Assembly: GCA_029204225.1 (NCBI GenBank)
Contig: MU832011.1
Span: forward strand, 1-27,687
From: Diphasiastrum complanatum
Lineage: Eukaryota; Streptophyta; Lycopodiopsida; Lycopodiales; Lycopodiaceae
Direction of reading: 5' to 3'
DNA length: 27,687 nucleotides
The notes under the pieces are model-generated. The model worked only from the letters and a program-made list of their open reading frames with translations, was not told the origin of the DNA and did not search any database. Position numbers and translations under genes: made by a program. Below, in pieces: positions 9,939 through 19,355 of this stretch (positions are counted from its first letter, which is position 1; each line of letters starts with the position of its first letter).

Positions 9939-10072
9939 AAGTTTTAGGGTTAGGGTTTTTTTTAATTGGTTTTATGGGTTTTTATTGCTGTTATGGTCTA
10001 AAATTGAAAATAAAAAAAGCGTTCCAGACAATTTGGAATGCTCATGTTCCAGAACGAGCATTCTGAAACGTG
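9902..10072. repeat. Cluster of palindromic TTCNNGAA-like elements and a hairpin
   Basis: Between the BED ORF and RPB10 lie TTCTGGAA (9902), GTTCCAGA (10021), TTCCAGAA (about 10048) and TTCTGAAA (about 10062). GAATGCTC at 10036-10043 pairs with GAGCATTC at 10056-10063 around a 12-base loop. A telomere-like TTTTAGGGTTAGGG sits at about 9942-9955. The pattern resembles heat-shock-element spacing, but it could equally be the terminal region of a decayed transposon. Confidence 0.4.
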
Positions 10073-10214
10073 GATGCATCTAATTGCAATGAGACAACAG
10101 AAATCACCTCACCTGTTTGCTACAACGTATTCAAGAAGCAAACATAGGTAGGTGGTTGAAAAAAAACCCAAACCAAAAATACAGAAGGATTTCTTGTGCA
10201 TTTATTAGCAGTAG

Positions 10215-10755
<541 letters not shown>

Positions 10756-12708
10756 TATCACGTTGATGAAGCCCAGCGAGTTCATTGTAGCAATTTTGAA
10801 TTACAGGACTTATGTTGACCATTGTACCAGTTCTAACCACTTACAAACTTTGAACATCATACAATACAAGCTTGTTGTGTTCCTCCTTTGTTACTTTGGA
10901 AAGTATGTAAAATAATTGTTGTTTCGCTCATAGAATCACAGGGAATACTATGATCAATTCAAGCAGTCGCTGTATTTAGTGAACTACTTAAAAGCAAGCA
11001 TATATGATTCTACTATTATAGCATCTGGATATTCTCTGTGGCATTAAAGAGTCAGCAGCAATTTTGACAGTATGTTTGAATTATGAATCATCTCCATACA
11101 AGTAGTTGCCAGGGGGTCTTCTGAACTGCTAGCAATTGCTCTTTCAAGTCATGAACATCCAAATTTATCTGCTAGCTGGTGGTGTGATTGCGCACTTAGC
11201 ATGTGTGAAAATGAAGTCTTTCTTTTAAGCTGATTTCTGTGAGAACTTCTGAAGTGACACAACACCGAGCTTCTGAATGCATAGTCTATTTTGAAACATT
11301 TTGGTCAATTAGCAGCATTTACTTTTTCAATATGCCTTGTTGTGTTCCCTTGAACTATGCTAGAGACCATAAAGCTTTCTGTAACATCCAATTCTGTGGA
11401 TACGTAAGTTTTCTTGGGGAAATTCTTGTATTTGTTTCGTTAAAGTCACCGTTCTTATGATTAGTCTGGAGTGTAACATCCTGATTGTTCTGCTGATTGT
11501 AACACTTCTACCTTTGGTGGTCTCCCTCCTGTTCTTTTCTTAAGAACTAAATATTTGTCCCCTTGGAGTCATGCATGTGTTAGTATATTCCCCATGGTGA
11601 GTTTAGATATATTCATGTTTGTGGACACCTTTACAAAATTGAGTTTGTAGCAACACTTAACGTAAATAGGAGTAAGTCATTAGCTTTCGTAAAGGCCTAT
11701 TGGTCATTGACGTTCATCTAGACTGTACATTCGAAAAGTTCTCTAGATACCCTTGCAAAGCAGTATGACACACTGAGGGACACATTGAGGTTTGTGTAAA
11801 TAAGGGAGCTAGAACATAGGGCATGGCAAGCCCACAATATGCAATAGTGGCACAATTCTTTTTACTATCATGAATAGCTTTTTAGATTATGTTTAGATTG
11901 GAGAATTAAAGTGCACTTCACTGAAATGTCAAGACCAGAAACTTGCTGGTGGACTTGCTCGCTGTTCTTGTCAGTATGCTTTTTTTAGTATCACTATGAA
12001 TGGCCTAACTAGTTTTTGACTTATCTATGGTTTGTCTCAACAAAATGCCGATGAATTGAACATGAGTGTAGGCATTTTTATAAAGCTTTGATTGGTATTG
12101 TAGTTATTGTCAAGGATTTGTCTTAGCATAGTCCCCATACATTGACCATGAGTACTCACCTTCATGAAGCTTGGATGGGAGTCATAATGAATTGGCATTC
12201 AAAACAATCGGAAGAGATGTACAACAACAGAATAGATGAGATTCTCTAACATTAGAAGCTTTTCCCCAATTCAATTCAATGCCCTATTAATGTTCAAAGG
12301 TTTCTTGGGCTTCTTTTGCATGTGGAGTCGAATCTTTGATGTCTTACAGAGGGAAGAGGTTGCCTACTAGTATGCTACATGTGAGTTAATGTGATTTGTC
12401 CACTCTAATTGGCATGAATAAGATATCTTCGATTCAATTGGCATTCTTAAGAAATCTTGACATTTTGGTCCATAGAAGCTCTTCAGAATCTTAAGATTCT
12501 TCATAAGTGTGGGTGATGGATCATGTTACTGTCAAGGGCCATCTAGATCTGGATGGCTTATTTCATTTCCGGAAATATCTCATGTTGGTCTTTGAAGGAG
12601 TCCTAGTTTTTTTTTATTTTTGTGGCATTGCCCATGTGTGGGCGTGGGTTTGAACTTGGCTGGTCAAACGCACACCGAAGACCCTCTTACCACAACAGCA
12701 CAAAGGGT
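10756..12708. other. RPB10 3' flank and intergenic DNA
   Basis: The first few hundred bases are probably RPB10 3' UTR (an AAAATAAT-like signal lies near 10910). The rest shows no gene, no recognisable transposon domain and no RNA gene on either strand. Confidence 0.5.
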
Positions 12709-13158
12709 CTATATAAAGCAAGGTATCTAACATACTCCAAATGTCTCATAAATGTTTTTTTTGTGAGTCTTTATAAGCAGCTACGTGCTAAGACACACTC
12801 AGCTTCAACATACATGTGTAAGTTTGTGGCAGCCTCTCAAGAAGCCACATCTACAACCATTCAGGTACACTTTTTTAGTTTGAACAAACTCTTTGCAGCT
12901 TCAACAAGCATGGTAAGTTCAGTTTTGTACATCTTTAAGATATATCACTCTTCTACACAATCTCGCTTTTTCTTCCTTTTTCAAAAAAAGAAACGACATA
13001 AGACCACATCTAATCTTGTATACAAATCGAATTAACTCAGCTTAAAATAAAATCCTATCATAAAACTGAACAGTGAGAACTCCAATAACACGATCTTAGA
13101 TAGCATGGATATGTGTAAGAGTCGTAATTTTTACTAAAGGATTAGAATGGTACGGATC

Positions 13159-13683
13159 TTATAAAATTCTTACCCAAGGATCTTATTCTAAGCATGCCAA
13201 TAACAAGCAAACAAGGGAAATGAATGGTGGACAAACCAACCCAACCAATCCTAGATCGAACAGATCTAGCCCCCAAGCTCTGGATCAATCTCAAAGAGGA
13301 GTGAGGCATCACACCAGCAGCATACAACTACTAGTCTCACAATCAAGGATACCCTAGTGAGATCTCAATAGGTATACTTATACCCTCCAAGGCCCATGCA
13401 CCAGCACCACTAGTAGTGCATTGTGACACCTCACTGGATACCTCTGCAGCAGCCTATCTGGGCCACGTCATCCAGTTCCCCAATGACTCACTGATAAACC
13501 CATACAAATCTACCATCATGAGTTTAGGCCTACAACGATTAATTATGACCTTATACACATAAGGGCCCCAATTCCCTTATAGTCACAATTAACTTACGGG
13601 TTGTTGGTCTACTGATCCCTAGCGTGGACACAGTACCCGAGACCAGTCGTGGGCATGACAGATATGCTCTAATACCTAGTATA
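13159..13683 (-). mobile_element. Copy-A-specific block with a PBS-like motif on the minus strand
   Basis: Read on the minus strand, 13683-13665 is TAGGTATTAGAGCATATCT, close to the TGGTATCAGAGC initiator-tRNA primer site. A second motif of this kind, CTGGTGTCAGAGCAAAT, sits about 260 bp upstream on that strand (near 13935). This suggests the repeat derives from an LTR-to-leader junction of an old retroelement in minus orientation. No gag or pol follows, so the call is weak. Confidence 0.3.
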
Positions 13684-13741
13684 AACATTGGTAGTCTCTT
13701 ACTAAGTATCAATTACGTCTTTCCTACACAATGTCTTTATG

Positions 13742-13778
13742 CCATGGTTGTTATGTTATTCATATATAACAATCATGG
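13742..13778. repeat. Conserved hairpin in copy A
   Basis: CCATGGTTGTTAT (13742-13754) pairs with ATAACAATCATGG (13766-13778), 12 of 13 positions, across an 11-base loop. The whole 37-bp block is identical at 24662-24698 in copy B, although the flanking repeat has diverged. Confidence 0.75.
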
Positions 13779-13970
13779 AAACACTTAATGTTACCCGTTT
13801 CAGTGCTACTTTAGACTCTTGGTGAGATACAACTGGAAAGCATGGATATGCTCAGGAGTATGGACAATAGTACATGACATACCTTACTCTATAAGGGTCA
13901 CTTGGGTTAGTATAGCATGGATTTGCTCTGACACCAGCACACATGTCCACACCAGGTCTTTTGGCTAAGT

Positions 13971-14364
13971 AAAACATTAACGATTAAAACTTTTTATACT
14001 CTTCTATGTTTAAAATGAACTGATATGGACCAATTGCCCGTAAGCTGATCAGCACGTGTGTACGCTCACATATCAAAACAAATATTGTTTTTTCTTAATT
14101 TAATTTTTTTTCTTTTCACAAACGGTCTTCCGTCATTAAAGATCGATCTATCAAATTATAGTTTCAAACACTGAGCCATGCACGTCCTCCATAAATGGAA
14201 GTGACAGATGTCATGTCACCATGTCACGTCATCATCCCTTCCACACCGCTACTGCATAACATAGTTATTTTCTATTTTCTTCCTTCCACTTTCTTCCTGC
14301 AATTATCAAAGCTCACTCATACGAACTATTGTGATCTACGGAGCTGTCGTCAAACATTCGACCA
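13971..14364 (+). other. Upstream region of the mobile-domain-like ORF
   Basis: No gene. Near 14200 several TGACA/TGTCAC/CACGTCA elements are packed together in both orientations (GTGACAGATGTCATGTCACC and on to about 14232), giving overlapping short palindromes that could be promoter elements. No convincing TATA box at a useful distance from ATG 14365. Confidence 0.3.
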
Positions 14365-14755
14365 ATGGCTTCCGGATCAAGTTCTAGTTCTACCATCATT
14401 TGGAAAGCACGCGCAGGACTCCGCCTGGCATCCATCCAGTTCTTTTTGGATCGATGCAGGTTGGGTGATTTGAAAGTGGACCCCTCAATCATCCTCTCTG
14501 AAGTCAACACGGAATTTGTGAACTCCATCCACTCAATCTATGAGGTGGACTTCAAAGTTCATGTGCGAGGCCAATTTTTCACTATCACTGAAGACCTGTT
14601 TTGCACAGCCCTCGGGTTACCCTTGGATGGGAAGTTGGTTTCAACCAACAAAGACTCAGTGAATGAAGCAGCCCACTTCTTAAGCAACTGTTTTCGCGAT
14701 ACAACATTTAAACTGTTCTGTAAATACGTGAACCAAACAATATTTTTGACGGATG
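14365..14755 (+). CDS. Plant mobile-domain / putative plant transposon protein-like ORF, truncated
   Basis: ATG 14365 follows a reasonable context (ACCAATGG). The product has a Ser-rich start, then QFFLDRCRLGDLKVDP, EVNTEFVNSIHSIYEVDF and VRGQFFTITEDLFCTALGLP. The last block resembles the 'putative plant transposon protein' family, where a short strand-loop ending in a [IL]-x-G-L-P motif is the common feature. From about 14756 onward the plus-strand frame is simply the antisense of the minus-strand gene. I therefore place the real end near 14755 and regard the protein as truncated there, at roughly 130 residues. Function in that family is not firmly established; it is usually transposon-associated. 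Confidence 0.4.
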
Positions 14756-15535
14756 CGGATGCCACAATTTCAGTTCGAAGATCATCAGCATCAAAATCAA
14801 TTATATCTGAAAATTCATCAAGCTCTTTTCTCAAAATGCAAAGAGTCTCAGCTTCAGTGAAGTAAAAAAGATCCGATATATCCGATGTTGTCAAAAAAGA
14901 ATTATTATCTATATTATAAGTAGGCAACGTGATCAAAGATTTATCAGAAGGAGAAAGGGTAGTGGGTGTTCTAGGGCCTATACAAGTATCCCTATTTCGA
15001 GCAGGATCAAAATTAGAACAGTCATCTAAATTAACACTCGTGTCAATAAAAAAGCTATCTATATCTACAATCTTTGACTTTTCAAACTTTGTACCACTAG
15101 AAGAAGCTGTTTTAGAAGTGGAGGGCACAGAATCCGAATCGTCAAAAATATTTATCAAAAAGAAAAAAACAAAAGCAGACTGAAAATCAACAAATCTATA
15201 TTTTTTATTATGAATTGGACACTCATCTACAGACTTGAAATCATTATGTAACTTGGTAAACATTCTGTCAAACTTAGCTTTGTAGATATGCTTGTCGAGT
15301 GCCACCAGGTCCCGATAATGAATCATGTCTTTATTCTGAGACCTGAATAACGGAGTATTGAGCAGGGCCTTAAATCTGAGATATATCTCAGAAAATGCCT
15401 CCACACTAGGGCCCTCAGTTATAGAGGGTAGAATAAAAAAGAAAAGGAGAAAAAAAGGGATTTGAAATAGTCCAACCTATCAGTAATACCAAATTCATTA
15501 AAAAAAGAAAGCAAACTGGATTCAAAATTAAACAT
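14756..15535 (-). CDS. Unrecognised two-exon gene in the divergent pair
   Basis: Exon 1 runs from ATG 15535 to 15477 (MFNFESSLLSFFNEFGITD plus two bases). The intron (71 bases) starts GTTGGA at 15476, carries a long pyrimidine tract and ends CCCTAG at 15406. Exon 2 starts at 15405 and joins in phase to give D-S-VEAFSEIYLRFKALL. The long open frame of exon 2 contains LDKHIYKAKFDRMF, ECPIHNKKYRF, a Ser/Thr/Asp-rich middle and FTEAETLCILRKELDEF. No stop interrupts it. The product is about 230-240 residues and acidic, with no signal peptide and no domain I recognise. The frame stays open to 14559, but that part overlaps the antisense of the plus ORF, so the real end is uncertain. A TATAAATA box lies upstream at 15845-15858. 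Confidence 0.45.
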
Positions 15536-16120
15536 TTTAAACAAAAACAATAGAACTAAAGTTCCAAATATCGCTCTCAGGCGCAAACCCCAGGTCAGAC
15601 AAGCACGTCAAGGCAACGTGCTCTCGAGAGAGATATTGGAAGCTGGAGTATTGGATCCGAGCGCAAGAACAACGAGCAGGAAAGAAAAGCAAAACGAAAC
15701 GCGCTTGAATGCGATACCGGAGGATGCAGTATCGGATCCAGGCGCATAATAGTCAACAAGACGTAATGAGAGCAAGCGGTGCGTTTGAAATCAATATCTG
15801 GCAAAGCAATCGTAAATTTGCATGAAAATTTGAACCGAAAAAGACCTATTTATATAAAAAAATTTGCGCGTGTGGAGGAGTGGCGAAAGAACATGTGTCA
15901 ACATGCGATTGGCCATAATAAATGTGTCGTACCTTGAATGATTGATCTGACATCTATCACATGCGAGAATGACATGCGTCGATAAGGGATTCGCGCATGT
16001 GTCTCAGCCCACCTGTCCCCATAATTGGGTCATCATTATCAGTACAAATATTTCACGTGGTCTAGTCATCTGACAACACGTGTCTCGACCGTCTTTTCAC
16101 ACGTGCAAAAATTTGCGAAA
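15493..16120 (-). repeat. 628-bp tandem repeat, copy 1 (promoter plus start of the minus-strand gene)
   Basis: Begins ATTCATTAAAAAAAGAAAGC and is repeated immediately at 16121. Read on the minus strand the unit holds an ACGT-box-rich upstream region, a TATA box, a leader of about 280 bases and the first 14-15 codons of exon 1. Copy 1 lies next to the rest of the gene. Several G-box cores present in copy 2 as CACGTG appear here as CATGTG or CACATG. Confidence 0.95.
15845..15858 (-). promoter_or_regulatory. TATA box of the minus-strand gene (copy 1)
   Basis: On the minus strand TTTATATAAATAGG, a near-ideal plant TATA box. It lies about 310 bases upstream of ATG 15535, leaving a leader of roughly 280 bases if transcription starts 30 bases downstream. 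ACGTG boxes lie further upstream, as expected for a core promoter. Confidence 0.55.
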
Positions 16121-16744
16121 ATTCATTAAAAAAAGAAAGCAAACTGGATTCAAAATTAGACATTTTAAGCAAAAATAATAGAACTAAAGTTCCAAATATC
16201 GCTCTCAGGCACAAATCCCAGTTTCGACAAGCACGTCAAATCAACGTGCGCTCGAGAGAGATATTTGAAGTTAAAGTATCGGATCCGAGTGCAAGAACAA
16301 CGAGCAGAAAAGAAAAGGATTGCGAGACACGCTCGAATGCGATACCGGACGATGCAGTATCGGATCCAGGCGCATGATAGCCAACGAGATATAATGAGAG
16401 CAAGTGGCGCGTTTGAAATCGATATCCAGCAAAGCAATCATGAAATTTGCGTGAAAATCCGAGCCCAAAAAGACATATTTATAAAAAAAAATTTGCACGT
16501 GTGGAGGAGTGGTGAAAGAACACGTGTCAACTTGTGATTGGCTAAATTAAATGCACCATATCTAGTATGATTGATCTGACATCTGTCACGTGCGAGAATG
16601 ACACGCGTCAATCAGGGATTCGCGCACGTGTCTCAGCTCACGTGGCCTCATAATTGGGTCGTCATTGTCAGTACGGACATTCCACGTGGTCTAATCATCT
16701 GACGACACATGTCTCGGCCGTCTTTTCACACGTGCAAAAATTTC
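16121..16744 (-). repeat. 628-bp tandem repeat, copy 2
   Basis: Second copy, from ATTCATTAAAAAAAGAAAGC to CACACGTGCAAAAATTT. Its minus-strand ATG begins MSNFESSLLSFFNEF and then runs into copy 1 sequence instead of the gene body, so it is a promoter and start without a gene. It holds at least seven ACGTG cores between 16495 and 16735. Confidence 0.95.
16474..16485 (-). promoter_or_regulatory. TATA box of repeat copy 2
   Basis: TTTTATAAATATG on the minus strand, the equivalent position in copy 2. It would drive transcripts starting inside the duplicated leader and reading through copy 1. Confidence 0.45.
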
Positions 16745-17062
16745 GTATCTATGAGTCCTCGGAATTTTCATTTTTTTTGGCAAAATTTTTGCTTTTAGCT
16801 CTTGATATTGCTCTCAAGCGCGCTCTTTCATCTTTCAAGCTTCCGCCCTCTCACAGTGCGCTCGAGTTCAATACCGCCTGCTGTGCAATATCGCTTTCAA
16901 GCGCGCATCTCTTTTCTGCAAATAATCTCTGTAGATCTTGCGTTCAAAACCAATATTCAGTGTTGGTATCGATCTCAAGCGCCCTTTCATCGCAATTTTT
17001 TTTTGTTTTGATCCACTTTTGTTTTGTTCAAACTTCTTTTTATTAATTTTCTTCTTCCGAGA
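16745..17062 (+). promoter_or_regulatory. Leader/promoter of the H3-like gene with repeated TATCG..TCAAGCGC motif
   Basis: Three sense copies of one motif stand before the H3-like ATG: GATATTGCTCTCAAGCGCG (16804), CAATATCGCTTTCAAGCGCG (16886) and GGTATCGATCTCAAGCGCC (16965). Related copies are in the leader of the divergent gene: ATATCGCTCTCAGGCGC (15568, 16196), and on the minus strand TATCGCATTCAAGCGC (15716) and TATCGCATTCGAGCGT (16344). No clear TATA box was found on the plus strand. The shared motif suggests shared regulation or common origin of the two divergent genes. Confidence 0.5.
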
Positions 17063-17065
17063 ATG

Positions 17066-17441
17066 ATGGCCAGGACCAAATCCACCGCCCTTGCCATCAC
17101 CATTGTACAACCATCCCATTCTCGTGTTCCCCCTGGTATTGGCCGTAGGTATGGCAGGAAGTAGGTCTAGCTGAGGGAGATCAAAAAGCTCAAGAGATCA
17201 ACTGAATTGTTGATCCCTAGAGTTCCTTTCGGCCGATCTGTACGGAATGTCACTCTGTCACTTGGGCTTGATGTTCGTTTTGCCGTGACAGCCATGCAGG
17301 GTGCTGCAGAAGATTTCATGTCCTAGTTTTTTGAGGATTCGTGTATTTTGGCAGTATATGGTAAGCGTGTCACCATCATGCCAAAGAATTTTGTCATTCT
17401 CAAAAGGCTTCGGGATAGATATTCTGGTCTGCATGTTGATA
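17066..17441 (+). pseudogene. Histone H3-like fold, N-terminal module of the H3/Ulp1 locus
   Basis: From ATG 17066 (an in-frame ATG also precedes it) the product starts MARTKSTA, the H3 N-terminus with Lys4 kept. The tail then diverges: no ARKS around Lys9 or Lys27, and it is about 13 residues shorter than in canonical H3. The fold is clear: LREIKKLKRSTELLI (alpha-N), PFGRSVRNV (the H3 PF-x-R-x-V-R signature), LDVRF...AAEDFMS (alpha-2, about three residues short), FFED, and KRVTIMPK at residues 100-107, identical to canonical H3, followed by FVILKRLR. TAG codons interrupt at 17162, 17168 and 17324. A histone of this kind would enter a nucleosome as an H3-H4 pair; whether this one could is unknown. 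It is not a retrocopy of ordinary H3, because the divergence lies mainly in the tail and helix 2. Confidence 0.85.
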
Positions 17442-17822
17442 ATGTCAGCACCTCCAGAGACCTGCCTCTGGGTAGAACTGATGCCTACTACCTCTAGGAG
17501 GAAGAGAAAGTAGCCTGTCCCCAAGAAGGCTGGATCTCGAAGGCCAGCTGCTTTCCTTCCTCCTAGAGTTATCCCAACCAAGAGACCTCGTGTCTTCTTG
17601 AACTCTGAGTCAGATGCTGGAGAATCTGACTCAGATAAAAAATCTTCACCCCTTCCTCCTCCTATTATTCGTCCAACTCCTCAGTAGGTTTCATCACCAA
17701 AAGTGTTGATTACCCAAGAGGAGCTAGACAAAATAACAGAGAAATCTGTAAATATTGTTTCCACTTCTGTTTCTACTCTTGTACATAATTTTTTTGTGAG
17801 AATTCCACACGATCCAACCCAG
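17442..17822 (+). pseudogene. Basic and acidic linker between the H3-like and Ulp1 modules
   Basis: Frame 0 continues with MSAPPETCLWVELMPTTSRRKRK, then TAG (17511), PVPKKAGSRRP, IPTKRPRVF, NSESDAGESDSD, a Pro-rich PLPPPIIRPTPQ, TAG (17685) and LITQEELDKITEKSVNIV up to HDPTQ, where CAG|GTTTTT makes a donor site. SRRKRK and PVPKKAGSRRP look like a nuclear localisation signal; the rest is probably disordered. To join the H3 frame (frame 2) a shift near 17440 is needed, and the phase to the next exon is also off by one. The linker is therefore either mutated or spliced differently from my model. Confidence 0.55.
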
Positions 17823-17918
17823 GTTTTTTTTTTATTCTGACCATTATAATCAATACGAGACCTACATAGCTAACAAAATTGATCTTCTCGACAACTTTTT
17901 TGATTTTTTTTCTTCCAG

Positions 17919-19157
17919 ATACACATAGAAGCTTTAGATTAGGTCCCAAATTTTGTGCCGAGCTAAAAGATAAGACGTCAGAAATTTCAGATGCAATAGT
18001 AGAGGCCGAAGTTTCTTTTTTGCAGAATAGTATTAGTTTTGATTCCCATGGTACAGTTTTTGTAGTTAGTCCATTTTTCATGGGAGCGATAAAGGCGAAA
18101 GAAGCCAATTTTGAGAAGGTTGTCTATTTTATCGAGTGCAGTCCTATGGCAAAATTTTATTTGATTCCATATGAAAATAAGTAAGGATTGCTCTTTTGTT
18201 TTTGTTGCTTTAAAGATTGTTGCATGCCTCATTGTTTTAATAAGAACGGAATTTTTTCATAAATATGAATTTAACGATATTTGTATCTTGGTTGTTGTAG
18301 TCGGCATTGGAGCCTAAACATTCTTTTTGTAAAGATATATGAGGGAGTATCAAATTTTCTTTGTGTAAAATTAAACTCAGCTGCAAATACACAGAGAGAA
18401 TTTGATTCTCTACTTCATGATGTCGTTCGGGAAATACCGACAACGACAACTTCAATTGAAGATATAACCATTAAATCTCTCAAGGTATATTCAATTTATC
18501 TCTGATATGCATATATTCCTTTTTTAATTCAAATGTATCGTCATAGCATAAATAAAATTTCTATCATAATATTACTAATTTTTGTTTTATATATGCAGTG
18601 TGTACAGCAAAATGACGCTTTTAGTTGTGCATGGTTCGTCTTGTACAATACGAAGCTATTTTTTGAATGGTATAATTTACAAACAGATGTAGATATTGAA
18701 AAGGTAATATTCTATTTATTTGTAGTTCATTTCATTCTGATTCATATTTTATTACTATCATTGTTTGTAATTTGCTGATTCTCATGTTTTGTGATGACAG
18801 TTCACTCTTGAGCCGTATACTCCTGATGATGTATATAGATTTCAACAAGAGTTGATCAGAACCTTTGTCCAGTATGGTGTAAGCGTTGCACCTGCAATCG
18901 AGGGCCCTCAAAAGGAAGCTGCTCCTACCTTAACAGCCTTTCAGGTTGTTCAGGATGCAGATCTTATTTTATATGATAAAAAAGGAATAAAAGTCCTTCC
19001 TAATACAGAGGAAGGCAATTTTGTAGCAGATATTCCTCTTGTCTTAAAAGATATTGAGGCCCTTCCCAAAACAGAGGAGGGCGAGATTATAGAAGGAGCT
19101 GTTGCTTTATCAGTTCCTAATACTGATATAAAAAATATCAAAAAATTGATTGAATAG
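17919..19157 (+). CDS. Ulp1-type (C48) cysteine protease, four exons
   Basis: Four exons with canonical GT/AG sites and matching phases: 17919-18180, 18301-18484, 18599-18703 and 18801-19157 (TAG end). They are fully open. Exon 1 holds KVVYFIECSPMAKFYLIPYE. The join gives N-N-RHWSLNILFVKI, the catalytic His of the Ulp1 family in its HW motif. VKLNSAAN follows at the place of the acidic residue (Asn rather than Asp). Exon 3 gives VQQNDAFSCAWFV, with the oxyanion Gln and the nucleophile Cys. The last exon encodes FTLEPYTPDDVYRFQQELIR and a tail with two similar units (VLPNTEEGNFV and ALPKTEEGEII). Known family members cleave SUMO or related conjugates, and many plant copies ride on transposons. 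It lies directly downstream of the H3-like module on the same strand. Confidence 0.75.
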
Positions 19158-19355
19158 AGATCTATTTGTAAATAGAGAGACATAAAAAAAAAAGATACAA
19201 TCATTTTACTTGTAAACAACTCGTTTATGGGTTTTTTTTTTTTTTTTATATCACAATACATTCTTACAGTCAGCTTGTGTCCATAGTCTAATAATGGAAT
19301 ACAATTTTTCTATAATGATAAAAAGACATTGGCATGTATTTGTTGATAATAAATC
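19158..19355. other. Short convergent intergenic gap
   Basis: About 200 bases between the stop of the Ulp1-like gene and the stop of the minus-strand gene. It holds A-rich and T-rich tracts (about 19183-19195 and 19232-19247) that could serve as poly(A) signals or terminators for the two convergent genes. No gene. Confidence 0.5.

Larger units (their letters stand above)
12709..13970 (+). repeat. Long interspersed direct repeat, copy A
   Basis: Matches copy B (24105-24944) in the same orientation, from TATAAAGCAAGGTATCTAAC to GTCTTTTGGCTAAGT. Differences are scattered substitutions and indels. Copy A carries about 510 bp (13159-13670) absent from B. Copy B has about 65 bp, just after the hairpin block, where A has only 12. 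Within A, a CATTCAG/GTACAC donor-like site, a TTTGCAG acceptor and a GTAAGT donor suggest exon-like pieces, but no protein family is recognised. It may be part of a decayed retroelement. Confidence 0.85.

Noticed and set aside
9942-9955. Interstitial telomere repeat
   Set aside because: Only about two TTTAGGG-like units, better described as a telo-box-like motif or chance.
12622-13035. 137-codon open frame in repeat copy A
   Set aside because: Starts at a non-ATG codon, runs through intron-like sequence and has no counterpart of the same length in copy B.
14559-14755. Extension of the minus-strand unknown gene to 14559
   Set aside because: This part is the exact antisense of the coherent plus-strand mobile-domain-like sequence, so I did not count it as coding on the minus strand.
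15493-16744. Plant pararetrovirus promoter region
   Set aside because: ACGT boxes and TATA boxes are compatible with it, but no movement, coat, protease or RT region of that group is present nearby.
17066-17441. Centromeric H3 (CENH3)
   Set aside because: CENH3 typically has a longer loop 1 and a long divergent tail. Here the tail is short and helix 2 is shortened, so only 'H3-like' is justified.
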